From Gluconobacter cerinus (GTDB lineage: Bacteria; Pseudomonadota; Alphaproteobacteria; Acetobacterales; Acetobacteraceae): a stretch of 64,000 nt of DNA. Numbering within the stretch: position 1 is the first letter of the stretch; each line of letters opens with the position of its first letter. The notes beneath the pieces were generated by a model. The model saw nothing but the letters and a program-made list of their open reading frames with translations. It searched no databases and had not been told where the DNA came from. The stretch covers positions 248,001 through 312,000 of the forward strand of contig NZ_BEWM01000003.1 in NCBI RefSeq assembly GCF_002723935.1, written 5' to 3'. The position numbers and the translations under genes are program-made. Positions 1 to 7,640 of this stretch are shown piece after piece.

Positions 1-525
1 CGACAGACCAGGGAACAGGGCAAGACACTGCCAGAACCCGATAATCAGAGCATCCTTGGGAGACAGGGAAGAAATCGGACGGTGATCCGCCTGTCCGCGC
101 TGTCTGCGGAGCCATTCCGTGACCAGAAGCAGCAGGCCATTCAGAACCAGAAAGCCTGCGACGGCCAGAGGCGCCCCGAAGATGGAGCGCAGGCTATGTT
201 CAAAAAGCCCACCGAAGATGACGGCGGGGATGGTCGCGATGACGAGAAGGCCAAAAACCCGAATCGATTCAAGCTGGTTGTATCGGCCGTGCAGACCCAG
301 CATCCCACGAAGGATGGCCATCCAGTCGCGCCAGAAGACGCCGGCCAGAGCCACCAGGGTTCCGACGTGCAGCATTGTCAGGAATGGCAGGAACATTTCC
401 GAATGTTCGTCCAGGTTCCAGTGAAGGATGCCGGGCAGCAGAACGGCATGGCCGAGACTACTGACGGGAAAGGGCTCAGTAATGCCCTGAACGATGGCGA
501 GAATGATGGCCTGAAAAAGCGTCAT
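1..525 (-). CDS. uppP: Undecaprenyl-diphosphate phosphatase (BacA/UppP), 3' part cut by window edge
   Basis: Reading leftward from the ATG at 523-525, 175 codons run off the window start, so the C-terminus is missing. The product is a polytopic inner-membrane enzyme that dephosphorylates undecaprenyl diphosphate (C55-PP) to recycle the peptidoglycan lipid carrier. Two family regions are visible: QGITEPFPVSSLGH at residues 13-26, where the Glu and the SS-GH core match the catalytic E-F-L-P-x-S-S-x-G-H motif, and GFWQCLALFPGLS at the edge, matching the start of the second G-x-x-Q-x-x-A-x-x-P-G-x-S motif. The Pro-Phe in place of Phe-Leu after the catalytic Glu is a variant of the first motif. 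The gene is divergent from the MlaD-like gene. Confidence 0.9.
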   Translation of the reverse strand, partial: MTLFQAIILAIVQGITEPFPVSSLGHAVLLPGILHWNLDEHSEMFLPFLTMLHVGTLVALAGVFWRDWMAILRGMLGLHGRYNQLESIRVFGLLVIATIPAVIFGGLFEHSLRSIFGAPLAVAGFLVLNGLLLLVTEWLRRQRGQADHRPISSLSPKDALIIGFWQCLALFPGLS

Positions 526-587
526 GGAGCCTGCACGGATGGGCGGAAAAGGAAGTCACTTGCCTGATGGCGCGAAGGGACGCAACC

Positions 588-616
588 TTGACCGTGCTGT
601 GGGGGAAGACTAACTC
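588..616 (+). promoter_or_regulatory. Possible sigma-70-type promoter before the MlaD-like gene
   Basis: TTGACC at 588-593 and TAACTC at 611-616 are separated by 17 bp, 38 bp before the chosen ATG. The -35 match is good and the -10 match poor. It lies in the 128-bp divergent gap between uppP and the MCE gene. Confidence 0.3.
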
Positions 617-653
617 GCCAGCTTACCGGGTTTTTTGAAAGTTGAGGCACCAC

Positions 654-1118
654 ATGAAGGCAGGATACAGCGGGCGCGGTGGCGCCATTCTGGCAAGCGG
701 TCTTGTCCTTCTCGTTGCCGGGGCTTTTCTTGTTTATGGCGGTGAGCTTCGCAAGGGGCCGGTTCAGCACAGCATCGTCATGCATGCGCAGTTCAATTCA
801 GCGAATGGCTTAAAAGCTGGCGCGGATGTTGATCTCGCCGGGGTGACTGTGGGGCGTGTCCAGTCGATCAGCCTTAACCCACAAACCCAGATGGCGGACG
901 TGACGTTTTCCGTTGATCAGCAGCTCAATCTTCCGGTTGATACGGCCGTCGGTATCGGTGCGCCGAGCATGACGGCTGATAACGCGCTTCAGATTGAACC
1001 GGGGAAAGACCCTAAGACGCTGTCTGCTGGCGGGGTCATCAAGGACACCCGCGACCAGCTTTCGTTGGAGCAGCAGGTCAGCAACTATATCTTTGGCGGT
1101 GGTAAGCTCGGGAACTGA
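654..1118 (+). CDS. mlaD: MlaD-like MCE-domain protein (outer-membrane lipid asymmetry)
   Basis: A 154-residue protein with one N-terminal membrane helix (about residues 9-27) and a single MCE domain after it, carrying the typical sequence Gly-Leu-x-x-Gly-Ala-x-Val-x-x-x-Gly-Val-x-Val-Gly (NGLKAGADVDLAGVTVGRV). MlaD forms the periplasmic hexameric ring of the MlaFEDB complex, which moves phospholipids between the membranes. A TTG lies in frame at 642, but the ATG at 654 has GAGG at 644-647 and is preferred. The usual partners mlaE, mlaF and mlaB are not beside it here, so the rest of the complex must be elsewhere if it is functional. The gene converges on the ATP-grasp gene with only 6 bp between stop codons. 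Confidence 0.85.
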   Translation: MKAGYSGRGGAILASGLVLLVAGAFLVYGGELRKGPVQHSIVMHAQFNSANGLKAGADVDLAGVTVGRVQSISLNPQTQMADVTFSVDQQLNLPVDTAVGIGAPSMTADNALQIEPGKDPKTLSAGGVIKDTRDQLSLEQQVSNYIFGGGKLGN

Positions 1119-1124
1119 GTTCCC

Positions 1125-2189
1125 TTAGTCGTTCATTGGATAGGATGCCAGCAGACGGCGCTGCTTGCGCCAGGAGTGCAGCATTCCGAAAGCGCCTGAT
1201 GTCTTCCATCCACGCGCCTTGTTGGCCGCGCCGATAAGGAAGGTCTGGTGATAGTGTGAGAACTGTGCCCGATACGCTTCCCACAGGGTTGTGCGGCGGT
1301 CCCAGATATGGATTGCTTCGGAGCCGACACCGTTAATTTCGATAATGCGAAGGCCTTCTCCGCGCTGCAGGGCTTCAACCGACGGAACCTTCACGTCTAC
1401 ACGGCCGAAATAGAAATCCGGGACGTCTTTCATGATGGCGTCCAGGCGCGCGGTCAGCTCTGGGGTGGTATCAGCCCGGCCATCGCGAAAGACAGACCCT
1501 TTGCAATGATTGCCAGCAAACACGAGGGGTAGAACTTCCCCTTCTGCCAGAACGGACTTTTCCCGCCCCGCCAGACGCGGAAGATAGATTTGCGGAACCT
1601 GCCCCATGCGAGGATCACTCATGATGAGTTCTTCGATGGTAGAATGTCCGTCGCCCGTGAGAACCGGGGCTTCCTTGTATGTTACCGACGTGATGCGGCC
1701 TTGCGGTTGATCAGGATGGCGGATGTAAAACAGGCCGGCTTCGACAGGATAGTCGATGAGTTCCTGTACCATCAGGTCAACGTCGTTCGGGAACTGAGGG
1801 AGAACGCTTTCGAGTTGCTCCCGGGAGCGGACAAGTTTCACGCCCGTTCCGTTGCAGCCAATATCGGGTTTGACCACTACCGGAAATGACAGCTCCTTCC
1901 GTTCCATCGCGGCCAGCGCACGATCCAGCGCGCCCATGCCACTCGCAAAAACAGCGTACGGGGCAATAGCCTCCTGGGCGATTGGGCCAGCCATATCGAG
2001 AATGGAAGACTTGCTCTCTCCGCAAAGACCACCGGTCTCAATGCGCGGATTTGCGGCCGTCGGAATGCTGAGATCCCGGTACTTCAGGCCCATTGCGATC
2101 CAGTACAGGACGATGGGCGTGTAAAAGATGGAACCGGGCCAGAATTCGAAAAGCGAGAGGGGATTTTGTTCAGTCTCTGTCTTGGACAT
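1125..2189 (-). CDS. ATP-grasp ligase-like protein, substrate unknown, paired with DedA
   Basis: A 354-residue protein with an ATP-grasp fold. Residues near 100-140 (PVVVKPDIGCNGTGVKLV) form the lysine and glycine-rich ATP-binding strand-loop, and a later acidic-Asn segment (IIEINGVGSEA) matches the metal-binding end of the site. The N-terminus (FEFWP, then an aromatic stretch FYTPIVLYWIAMGLKYRD) could lie on the membrane. ATP-grasp enzymes join a carboxylate to an amine or thiol through an acyl-phosphate; D-Ala-D-Ala ligase is the best-known relative, but the motifs do not identify the substrate. It starts 4 bp after the dedA stop codon and is almost certainly co-transcribed with it. Confidence 0.75.
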   Translation of the reverse strand: MSKTETEQNPLSLFEFWPGSIFYTPIVLYWIAMGLKYRDLSIPTAANPRIETGGLCGESKSSILDMAGPIAQEAIAPYAVFASGMGALDRALAAMERKELSFPVVVKPDIGCNGTGVKLVRSREQLESVLPQFPNDVDLMVQELIDYPVEAGLFYIRHPDQPQGRITSVTYKEAPVLTGDGHSTIEELIMSDPRMGQVPQIYLPRLAGREKSVLAEGEVLPLVFAGNHCKGSVFRDGRADTTPELTARLDAIMKDVPDFYFGRVDVKVPSVEALQRGEGLRIIEINGVGSEAIHIWDRRTTLWEAYRAQFSHYHQTFLIGAANKARGWKTSGAFGMLHSWRKQRRLLASYPMND

Positions 2190-2193
2190 TCGG

Positions 2194-2760
2194 TTACTGG
2201 CTCACGGTCTGGATACGGGCGATCAGGCGCCCGACAACAACAATACACAGAACAAATCCCGCCAGTCCGGCCCAGCGCCAGCCTCCCTGATGCGCCAGAA
2301 GCCAGCCGCCAATGCGCATGGCCAGCAGAAACAGCAGTGTTGTCCACACAAGGGTGGCGAGCACTGCTGTCAGGGCAAACCGTAGGAACGGTGCGTGGAA
2401 GAAGCCGCAGGCTGTGTAGAGCGGGAGGCGCGCGCCGGGCACGAAGCGGGAAATGGCGACGATGCGGATGACGTTCTTGGAAAACCACTCCTGCGTTCGT
2501 TCCTGCTTGGGAAGCGTCAGGAAGCGGCGAAGACGGGGCCAGCGTGCACCAGCGGCCCCTAGGCCATATAGCCCGAGATCACCGATTGCGACGCCAAACC
2601 AGAGTGCACCCAGGGCCAGAGCGATGCTGACATGCCCCGCACGCGCAGCCACTCCGGAAAGAACGGTTGCCACGTCTTCGAGGATAAAGGTCCCCACAAT
2701 GATGCTGACTGCTTTCAGCCAGGCAGGCTGTGACGCCAGGGCGGGGCCAATGGCTATCAT
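2194..2760 (-). CDS. DedA-family (VTT domain) membrane protein
   Basis: 188 residues with several membrane helices. The DedA hallmarks are seen: an acidic residue in the first hydrophobic region (FILEDVATVLSG), a Gly-Asp pair (GDLGLYGLG), and the SRFVPGARLP loop near residue 105-115, the family's conserved R-x-x-P-G-x-R. Some DedA proteins translocate undecaprenyl phosphate across the inner membrane and others affect polyamine or drug resistance, so the exact role is not settled by sequence. A perfect 18-bp palindrome lies just ahead of the start. It is the first gene of a pair with the ATP-grasp gene, and divergent from the lytic transglycosylase gene. Confidence 0.85.
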   Translation of the reverse strand: MIAIGPALASQPAWLKAVSIIVGTFILEDVATVLSGVAARAGHVSIALALGALWFGVAIGDLGLYGLGAAGARWPRLRRFLTLPKQERTQEWFSKNVIRIVAISRFVPGARLPLYTACGFFHAPFLRFALTAVLATLVWTTLLFLLAMRIGGWLLAHQGGWRWAGLAGFVLCIVVVGRLIARIQTVSQ

Positions 2761-2770
2761 GCCGCGGGAT

Positions 2771-2788
2771 GTTCCATGATCATGGAAC
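2771..2788. promoter_or_regulatory. Perfect 18-bp palindrome ahead of dedA, operator candidate
   Basis: The sequence GTTCCATGATCATGGAAC reads identically on both strands. It lies 10 bp upstream of the dedA start codon, inside the 150-bp gap to the divergent lytic transglycosylase gene. Its length and lack of a spacer suggest a dimeric repressor site; no matching regulator is encoded in the window. Confidence 0.5.
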
Positions 2789-2910
2789 GTTGATGTCGCA
2801 TGTCAGCGCGCTGGCGACAATCTCACGCCGGGCGTTTTGACCGGAGAATGCTCGAAAGGTTTTGCGGAAGACTGGTAGGGAGCATCACAGGTTGCTAGCG
2901 TGCGCTTCAA

Positions 2911-3924
2911 ATGAACCACCCTCTGGGGGCTGATATTCCCGTGCTTAAAAGACGTCATCTTCTTGCTGCCTTTTCCTCTGTTGCCGGAGCGGCTGCGATG
3001 GGGATCCGCTCTGCTGCAGCTGAGGACTACGGTGCATTTCTCGCCGGCGTCCGATCACAGGCACTGGCGCAGGGGCTTTCTTCCAGCATCGTCTCCCGTG
3101 CTCTGGCTTTGACGCGAGAACCCAATGCCAAGGTTCTTAAGCTCGATCGGCATCAGCCGGAGTTCACCCTGACATGGGCGCAGTATCGTGATCGCGTGCT
3201 GCCGGAGTCGCGTTTTCAGAAGGGCCGTACTGTCTATTCGGGCGTAGAGAACGTCATGGCACCTGTCAGTGAACGCTTTGGGTGTGACGATCGGGGCGTG
3301 ATGGGGATCTGGGGTCTCGAGTCGGGTTTTGGTGCGCATACCGGCACTTTCTCTGTCGTGGATGCCCTTGCGACTCTGGCATTCGATGGACGGCGTTCGA
3401 CGTTCTTCCGTGGGGAGCTGATGAAAGCACTCCAGATCCTGAATGATGGTGATATCGCACCGGAAGCCATGATGGGCAGCTATGCCGGTGCCATGGGGCA
3501 GGCTCAGTTTATGCCGAGCGCGTATCTGCGGTATGCGGCTGATGGTGATGGTGACGGCAAGCGTAATATCTGGACGTCCCAGCCCGACGTGTTTGCGTCT
3601 ATCGCGAACTATCTCGGGAAATGCGGTTGGCAGCCTTACGAGCCATGGGGACAGGAAGTCACACTGGCCAGCGCGTTAGATAAAAGTGAGATTGGCCGGA
3701 CCAATACCAAGTCACTGGCAGAGTGGATGTCTCGCGGCGTGCGGCGGGCAGATGGCGCGCGTTTCTCCCGCACGGACGTAAAAGGCGCGATTGTGCAGCC
3801 AGATGGTCCGGGGACGCAGGCCTTCATGGTTTACCATAATTTCAACGTGATCCGTCGTTACAACCCGTCTGATTATTACGCGCTGGGCGTAGGTCTTCTG
3901 GGAACCGGCATTGTTTCTCCGTAA
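2911..3924 (+). CDS. Lytic murein transglycosylase, MltB family
   Basis: 337 residues. The motif MGIWGLESGFG places the catalytic glutamate at residue 137, and SYAGAMGQAQFMPS near residues 191-204 is the second MltB (SLT_2) signature. The enzyme cleaves the MurNAc-GlcNAc bond of peptidoglycan with formation of 1,6-anhydroMurNAc in the periplasm. The N-terminus carries KRRHLLAAF followed by an Ala-rich hydrophobic stretch, which resembles a Tat signal. A GTG at 2941 is an alternative start just before that twin-arginine segment. It is the first gene of a plus-strand run whose 3' end overlaps the RlpA gene by 14 bp. Confidence 0.9.
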   Translation: MNHPLGADIPVLKRRHLLAAFSSVAGAAAMGIRSAAAEDYGAFLAGVRSQALAQGLSSSIVSRALALTREPNAKVLKLDRHQPEFTLTWAQYRDRVLPESRFQKGRTVYSGVENVMAPVSERFGCDDRGVMGIWGLESGFGAHTGTFSVVDALATLAFDGRRSTFFRGELMKALQILNDGDIAPEAMMGSYAGAMGQAQFMPSAYLRYAADGDGDGKRNIWTSQPDVFASIANYLGKCGWQPYEPWGQEVTLASALDKSEIGRTNTKSLAEWMSRGVRRADGARFSRTDVKGAIVQPDGPGTQAFMVYHNFNVIRRYNPSDYYALGVGLLGTGIVSP

Positions 3925-4768
3925 TTTCGCGCCACTTCTGGCGTTCTTGCCCCTGGTTGGGGCGTGTCATCAGGATGATGAGCCTGCTAGTGCGCCGCAT
4001 CCCCACTATGAGCTGGGGAACGCGTGGCATGGCCCGCAGGGCTGGTTTTATCCCAATGAGCAGTTCGACTATCGGGCAACGGGTCTGGCGACACGTGAGG
4101 CGCCGTTACATGGGCAACTGGCTTCTGACGGAGAGGCTTGGTCTTCGGGTGGAATGACCGGGTCACACCAAACCCTTCAACTGCCGTCGATCGTGACGGT
4201 CCGAAATCTGTTGAATGGGCGGGTGGTTCGGATCCGACTGACGCGGCGGGGGCCGGAAAGTGCAGGGCGCGTTGTCGCGTTGTCTCCAAAGGCCGCAGAT
4301 CTGCTGGGCATGACGTCTGATACGCCTGTTGAGATTGTTGAAGACGAAACCGCGAGCCGTGCCGTTATGGAGGGACTGACGGGTGCACCGCATCTGGACG
4401 TCCAGTCTGCTCCGGTTGGGGAAGTTCGCGCAGAGTCGCTTGATGGTGGCGCTTCGAAAAAAGTCTATGGCAGCGACTCGTCTGTGGGTGGCCAACCGTC
4501 CGCTGCGCTCACGCCGTTACCTGTAACGTGGTCTCAGGGGATGACAGGTCCGCAGGGGCTATATGTTCTTCTTGGAAAATTTTCCGGGCATGGGGCCGCC
4601 GCAAGTGTGGCTGTGCGCTGTTCCGGCGAGGTTCAGCGTGTGCCAGATGGAGCAGGGCTGGACTGGCGCGTAAGGTCCGGACCCTATACCGATACCACCC
4701 AGGCCGATGCGGCACTGGACCGGACCCATGCGTGCGGGGTAGAGGGCGCGCGGATCATTGTGGAATGA
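3911..4768 (+). CDS. rlpA: RlpA-like lipoprotein with degenerate active site plus SPOR domain
   Basis: 285 residues starting at TTG 3911 inside the previous gene. The lipobox LVGAC gives a lipidated Cys19. Residues about 58-135 are the double-psi beta-barrel of RlpA, with Glu75 in SDGE, His86 in GSHQTL, and a conserved N-L-x-N-G-R strand. Residues about 215-285 form a SPOR domain that binds denuded glycans at the septum. The Asp of the family motif D-R-G-P, needed for lytic transglycosylase activity in Pseudomonas RlpA, is replaced by Arg112 (TRRGP), and the usual A-S-W-Y-G segment is not recognisable, so it may be a structural septal protein. It overlaps the next gene by ATGA. Confidence 0.8.
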   Translation: MFLRNFAPLLAFLPLVGACHQDDEPASAPHPHYELGNAWHGPQGWFYPNEQFDYRATGLATREAPLHGQLASDGEAWSSGGMTGSHQTLQLPSIVTVRNLLNGRVVRIRLTRRGPESAGRVVALSPKAADLLGMTSDTPVEIVEDETASRAVMEGLTGAPHLDVQSAPVGEVRAESLDGGASKKVYGSDSSVGGQPSAALTPLPVTWSQGMTGPQGLYVLLGKFSGHGAAASVAVRCSGEVQRVPDGAGLDWRVRSGPYTDTTQADAALDRTHACGVEGARIIVE

Positions 4769-6042
4769 CGGCCGTGACTAAGGCCGAACAACTGGGGACG
4801 AACGTGCGGACTAGACGCTCTCTTTTCGGTGGTGTTGCGGGCTTTGCTGCCTGTGCTTCTTTTGGCGGGCCGCTGAGTGCGTTGGCACGCCCGCACCATC
4901 ATGCCGCAGCTCATGCAAAAGCCGCTGCCGCCGCTTCGGATGTTCCGGCTGCTCCGGTTGGGACGCCTGCCAATACGCCGATTGGTCCGTTCGATACCGT
5001 TGCGCGCTGGGCTTACATTGTGGATTCCAGCACGGGTGCAGTTCTGCTGGATAAATCTGCAGATGAGCGGATGGCACCATCGTCCCTGACGAAAATGATG
5101 ACGGCCTATATCGTATTCGGCATGCTGGCGACCGGACGTCTGCACCTGGAGCAGGGGCTTCCGGTCAGTGAGAAAGCCTGGCGGACGCAGGGTTCCAAGA
5201 TGTTCGTGCCGCTGGGCGAGAGCGTACTTGTCTCTGAACTGATCCAAGGCATGGTCATTCAATCAGGCAATGACGCTTGCGTTGTTCTCGCAGAAGGGAT
5301 CGCCGGCTCTGAAGAGCGCTTCGTCGCCATGATGAACGAAGAAGCTCCGAAGATCGGTCTGACAAATTCGCACTTCATGAACGTGACCGGTCTGCCTGCT
5401 GAAGGGCACTACATGTCCGCGCATGACGTCGCGACCGTGGCCATGCACCTGATCCGTGACTTCCCGCAATATTACCATTTCTTCGGTGAGACGGAATTCA
5501 CGTTCAACAAGATCCGTCAGGGCAACCGTAACGTTCTGGTCGACAAGGGACTGGCTGATGGCCTGAAGACGGGTCACACCGATGCTGGTGGGTTTGGTCT
5601 TTGTGCCAGCTCCAGCCGGAACGGAAATCGCGTGATTGTCGTGATTAACGGGACAGCGTCCAGCAATGAGCGCGCGCATGAAGGTGAACGCCTTATGTCT
5701 TGGGCGTTTGCAAACTTCGAAAATGCGACGTTGTTCCGCAAGGGGCAGGTTGTGGATCATGCGCCGGTCTGGATGGGGGAACACAAGGCTGTACCGCTTG
5801 TCGCGGGTGCTGACATTGTGATGACCATGCCGGTGGGCTGGCAGCAGCGCTCCCATATTGCAGTGGATTATGCGTCACCAGTGATTGCACCGGTCGTTGA
5901 AGGTCAGGCCTGTGGTGCGATCGTAATTTCAGCGCCGGGCATGGGTGATATTCGTGTGCCGCTTCAGGCTGGTGCATCCGTTGCAAAACTCGGACTGGTT
6001 GGACGTGCGATGGCGCGCCTTGGTCATGGCCCTGCAAATTAA
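4765..6042 (+). CDS. dacC: D-alanyl-D-alanine carboxypeptidase (penicillin-binding protein 5/6 type)
   Basis: 425 residues from the ATG at 4765, which overlaps the rlpA stop as ATGA. All three serine-transpeptidase motifs are present: S107-L-T-K110, S167-G-N169 and K268-T-G270. A C-terminal beta-domain (PBP5_C) follows from about residue 325. The enzyme removes the terminal D-Ala of pentapeptide stems and so limits crosslinking. The signal region begins RTRRSLFGGVAGFAAC, a Tat-like twin-arginine followed by a hydrophobic stretch; residues 42-75 are a His/Ala/Pro-rich linker. The MltB-RlpA-Dac order is a common alphaproteobacterial arrangement. The paralogue name (dacC, dacF) is uncertain. Confidence 0.9.
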   Translation: MTAVTKAEQLGTNVRTRRSLFGGVAGFAACASFGGPLSALARPHHHAAAHAKAAAAASDVPAAPVGTPANTPIGPFDTVARWAYIVDSSTGAVLLDKSADERMAPSSLTKMMTAYIVFGMLATGRLHLEQGLPVSEKAWRTQGSKMFVPLGESVLVSELIQGMVIQSGNDACVVLAEGIAGSEERFVAMMNEEAPKIGLTNSHFMNVTGLPAEGHYMSAHDVATVAMHLIRDFPQYYHFFGETEFTFNKIRQGNRNVLVDKGLADGLKTGHTDAGGFGLCASSSRNGNRVIVVINGTASSNERAHEGERLMSWAFANFENATLFRKGQVVDHAPVWMGEHKAVPLVAGADIVMTMPVGWQQRSHIAVDYASPVIAPVVEGQACGAIVISAPGMGDIRVPLQAGASVAKLGLVGRAMARLGHGPAN

Positions 6043-6691
6043 AAACGGTTTGTTCGTTACGCTGGAAGGTGGCGAGGGCGCGGGGAAATCCACACAGGCG
6101 CGCCTTCTGGCGGACCACATTCGCGGACTAGGGTACGAAGCCATTCTGACGCGCGAACCGGGTGGAACGCCGGGCGCAGAGGCAATCCGGCACCTTCTGC
6201 TGTTCGGAGAAGAAGAGCTGTCCTGGCGGGCAGAGGTGCTGGCTCATATGGCAGCCCGCTGTGACCATCTGGATAACCTCATTCTTCCGGCTCTTCAGCG
6301 CGGCGCAGTTGTAGTTTGTGATCGGTTCCATGATTCGACACTGGCTTATCAGGGCTATGGTGTTGGGCGAGGATCAACGGAACGTCTGGACTTCATTACT
6401 GGCGCGCGACGTCTTGTCGGGCGAGAGCCTGATCTGACCTTGCTGCTTGAACTCCCACGCGAACAGGCGCTGGAGCGGCTGGAAAGTCGCGGAGGTCGGA
6501 CAGACCGATACGAAGGGCAGGCTGAGGCTTTTCATCAGCGTGTCCTTTCTGGCTTCGATGCGATTGCCAAGGCAGAACCAGGGCGCGTGAAGCGTATTAA
6601 CGCTGGCCGCACTCCTGAAGCTGTCAGCCGATCCCTTCTGGATGCTGTGTCGGAGAAGCTCGGTCATACGGCGTGCGCGTCTGACGCGTGA
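6026..6691 (+). CDS. tmk: Thymidylate kinase
   Basis: 221 residues from the ATG at 6026, which lies 17 bp inside the end of the carboxypeptidase gene. The P-loop GGEGAGKST is at about residues 13-21, followed by the substrate-binding TREPGGTPGAE and the D-R motif CDRFHDSTLAYQG. It phosphorylates dTMP to dTDP. Upstream in-frame codons run into the preceding gene and have no Shine-Dalgarno support. It overlaps holB by GTGA. Confidence 0.93.
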   Translation: MALQIKNGLFVTLEGGEGAGKSTQARLLADHIRGLGYEAILTREPGGTPGAEAIRHLLLFGEEELSWRAEVLAHMAARCDHLDNLILPALQRGAVVVCDRFHDSTLAYQGYGVGRGSTERLDFITGARRLVGREPDLTLLLELPREQALERLESRGGRTDRYEGQAEAFHQRVLSGFDAIAKAEPGRVKRINAGRTPEAVSRSLLDAVSEKLGHTACASDA

Positions 6692-7611
6692 CGGATCCAC
6701 GGCACACATTCGACCTGCGAGGCCACGAAGCGGCTGAAGAGACGTTTCGTGCTGCCCTTGCATCTGGGCGATTACATCATGCATGGCTGATTTCCGGCCC
6801 CGCCGGGATTGGAAAGGCGACGCTCGCGTTCCGGCTGGCGCGGATACTGCTGAATGGAGAAGATCCAGCATCTGCAGCTGCACGGCGTATTACGGCTGGG
6901 ACGCACGGAGATCTTTTGGAAATCTCGCGTGCTGTGGACGAGAAAAAGGGTCGGTTGCGGGGCGAAATCACGGCTGCAGATGTGCGGCCGGTGCAATCCT
7001 TCCTGCACCACACAGCCACAGAAGGTGGGTGGCGTGTCGTGATCGTGGACGGCGCGGAATATCTGAACCGTTTTGCCGCAAATGCGCTTCTGAAAATTCT
7101 GGAAGAGCCGCCCCCGAAAGCTATTCTTCTGCTGACAACCGCGTCTCCCGGACGGCTGCTTCCGACCATCCGCAGTCGATGTCGCGCGCTTGCCCTTTCG
7201 CCTCTGCCTGACGCGGATATGCGCGTGCTGGTTCCTGATGTTCCGGAGGATGTTCTTGCGCGGTCTCATGGTTCTCCAGGGCGCGCATTGTTTCTTGCTC
7301 AGGATCGGGATGGAGCGATTGCTGCGTTTGTGGCGGAAATACTGGCAGGGAAGACGCTTACGGCTGATATGCTTCCTCTCATTGACCGGATTGCCCGTGA
7401 GACGGAAGGTTTCGCATTGCTCTGTGATTTGCTAGGCGAGGGACTGGCAGACCGTGCACGCTCGGCAGCACGACGTGGCGACCTGCCTGTTGCTGATTCT
7501 TCTGCCCGTCAGTGTTCGGAACTTGATACACTGAGGCGGCAGACAGACGGTTTTAATCTGGACAAGGCCCAGGCCATCCGTCAGGCAGTGGAACTCGCTG
7601 CCGGAACGTGA
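6688..7611 (+). CDS. holB: DNA polymerase III subunit delta'
   Basis: 307 residues with a GTG start overlapping the tmk stop. The AAA+ fold shows a P-loop (GPAGIGKATL, near residue 37), VVIVDGAEYLNRFAANALLKILEEPP as the Walker B/linker region (seen in pieces around residues 115-140), and the IRSRC sensor segment typical of clamp loaders. It belongs to the clamp-loader complex that places DnaN rings on primed DNA. The tmk-holB-metG-tatD order is widely conserved. Confidence 0.9.
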   Translation: MTDPRHTFDLRGHEAAEETFRAALASGRLHHAWLISGPAGIGKATLAFRLARILLNGEDPASAAARRITAGTHGDLLEISRAVDEKKGRLRGEITAADVRPVQSFLHHTATEGGWRVVIVDGAEYLNRFAANALLKILEEPPPKAILLLTTASPGRLLPTIRSRCRALALSPLPDADMRVLVPDVPEDVLARSHGSPGRALFLAQDRDGAIAAFVAEILAGKTLTADMLPLIDRIARETEGFALLCDLLGEGLADRARSAARRGDLPVADSSARQCSELDTLRRQTDGFNLDKAQAIRQAVELAAGT

Positions 7612-7640
7612 ATGGCTCAGGCATGACAAGACGAGTGGAC

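Noticed and set aside
82-567. Open frame on the plus strand at the window start
   Set aside because: It is the antisense of uppP; its product is polar and low in complexity, whereas the minus-strand frame gives an evident membrane protein with family motifs.
4528-4764. Longer start for the D,D-carboxypeptidase
   Set aside because: The extension reads through the RlpA SPOR domain in another frame; the ATG at 4765 has the ATGA overlap and is followed by a proper signal sequence.
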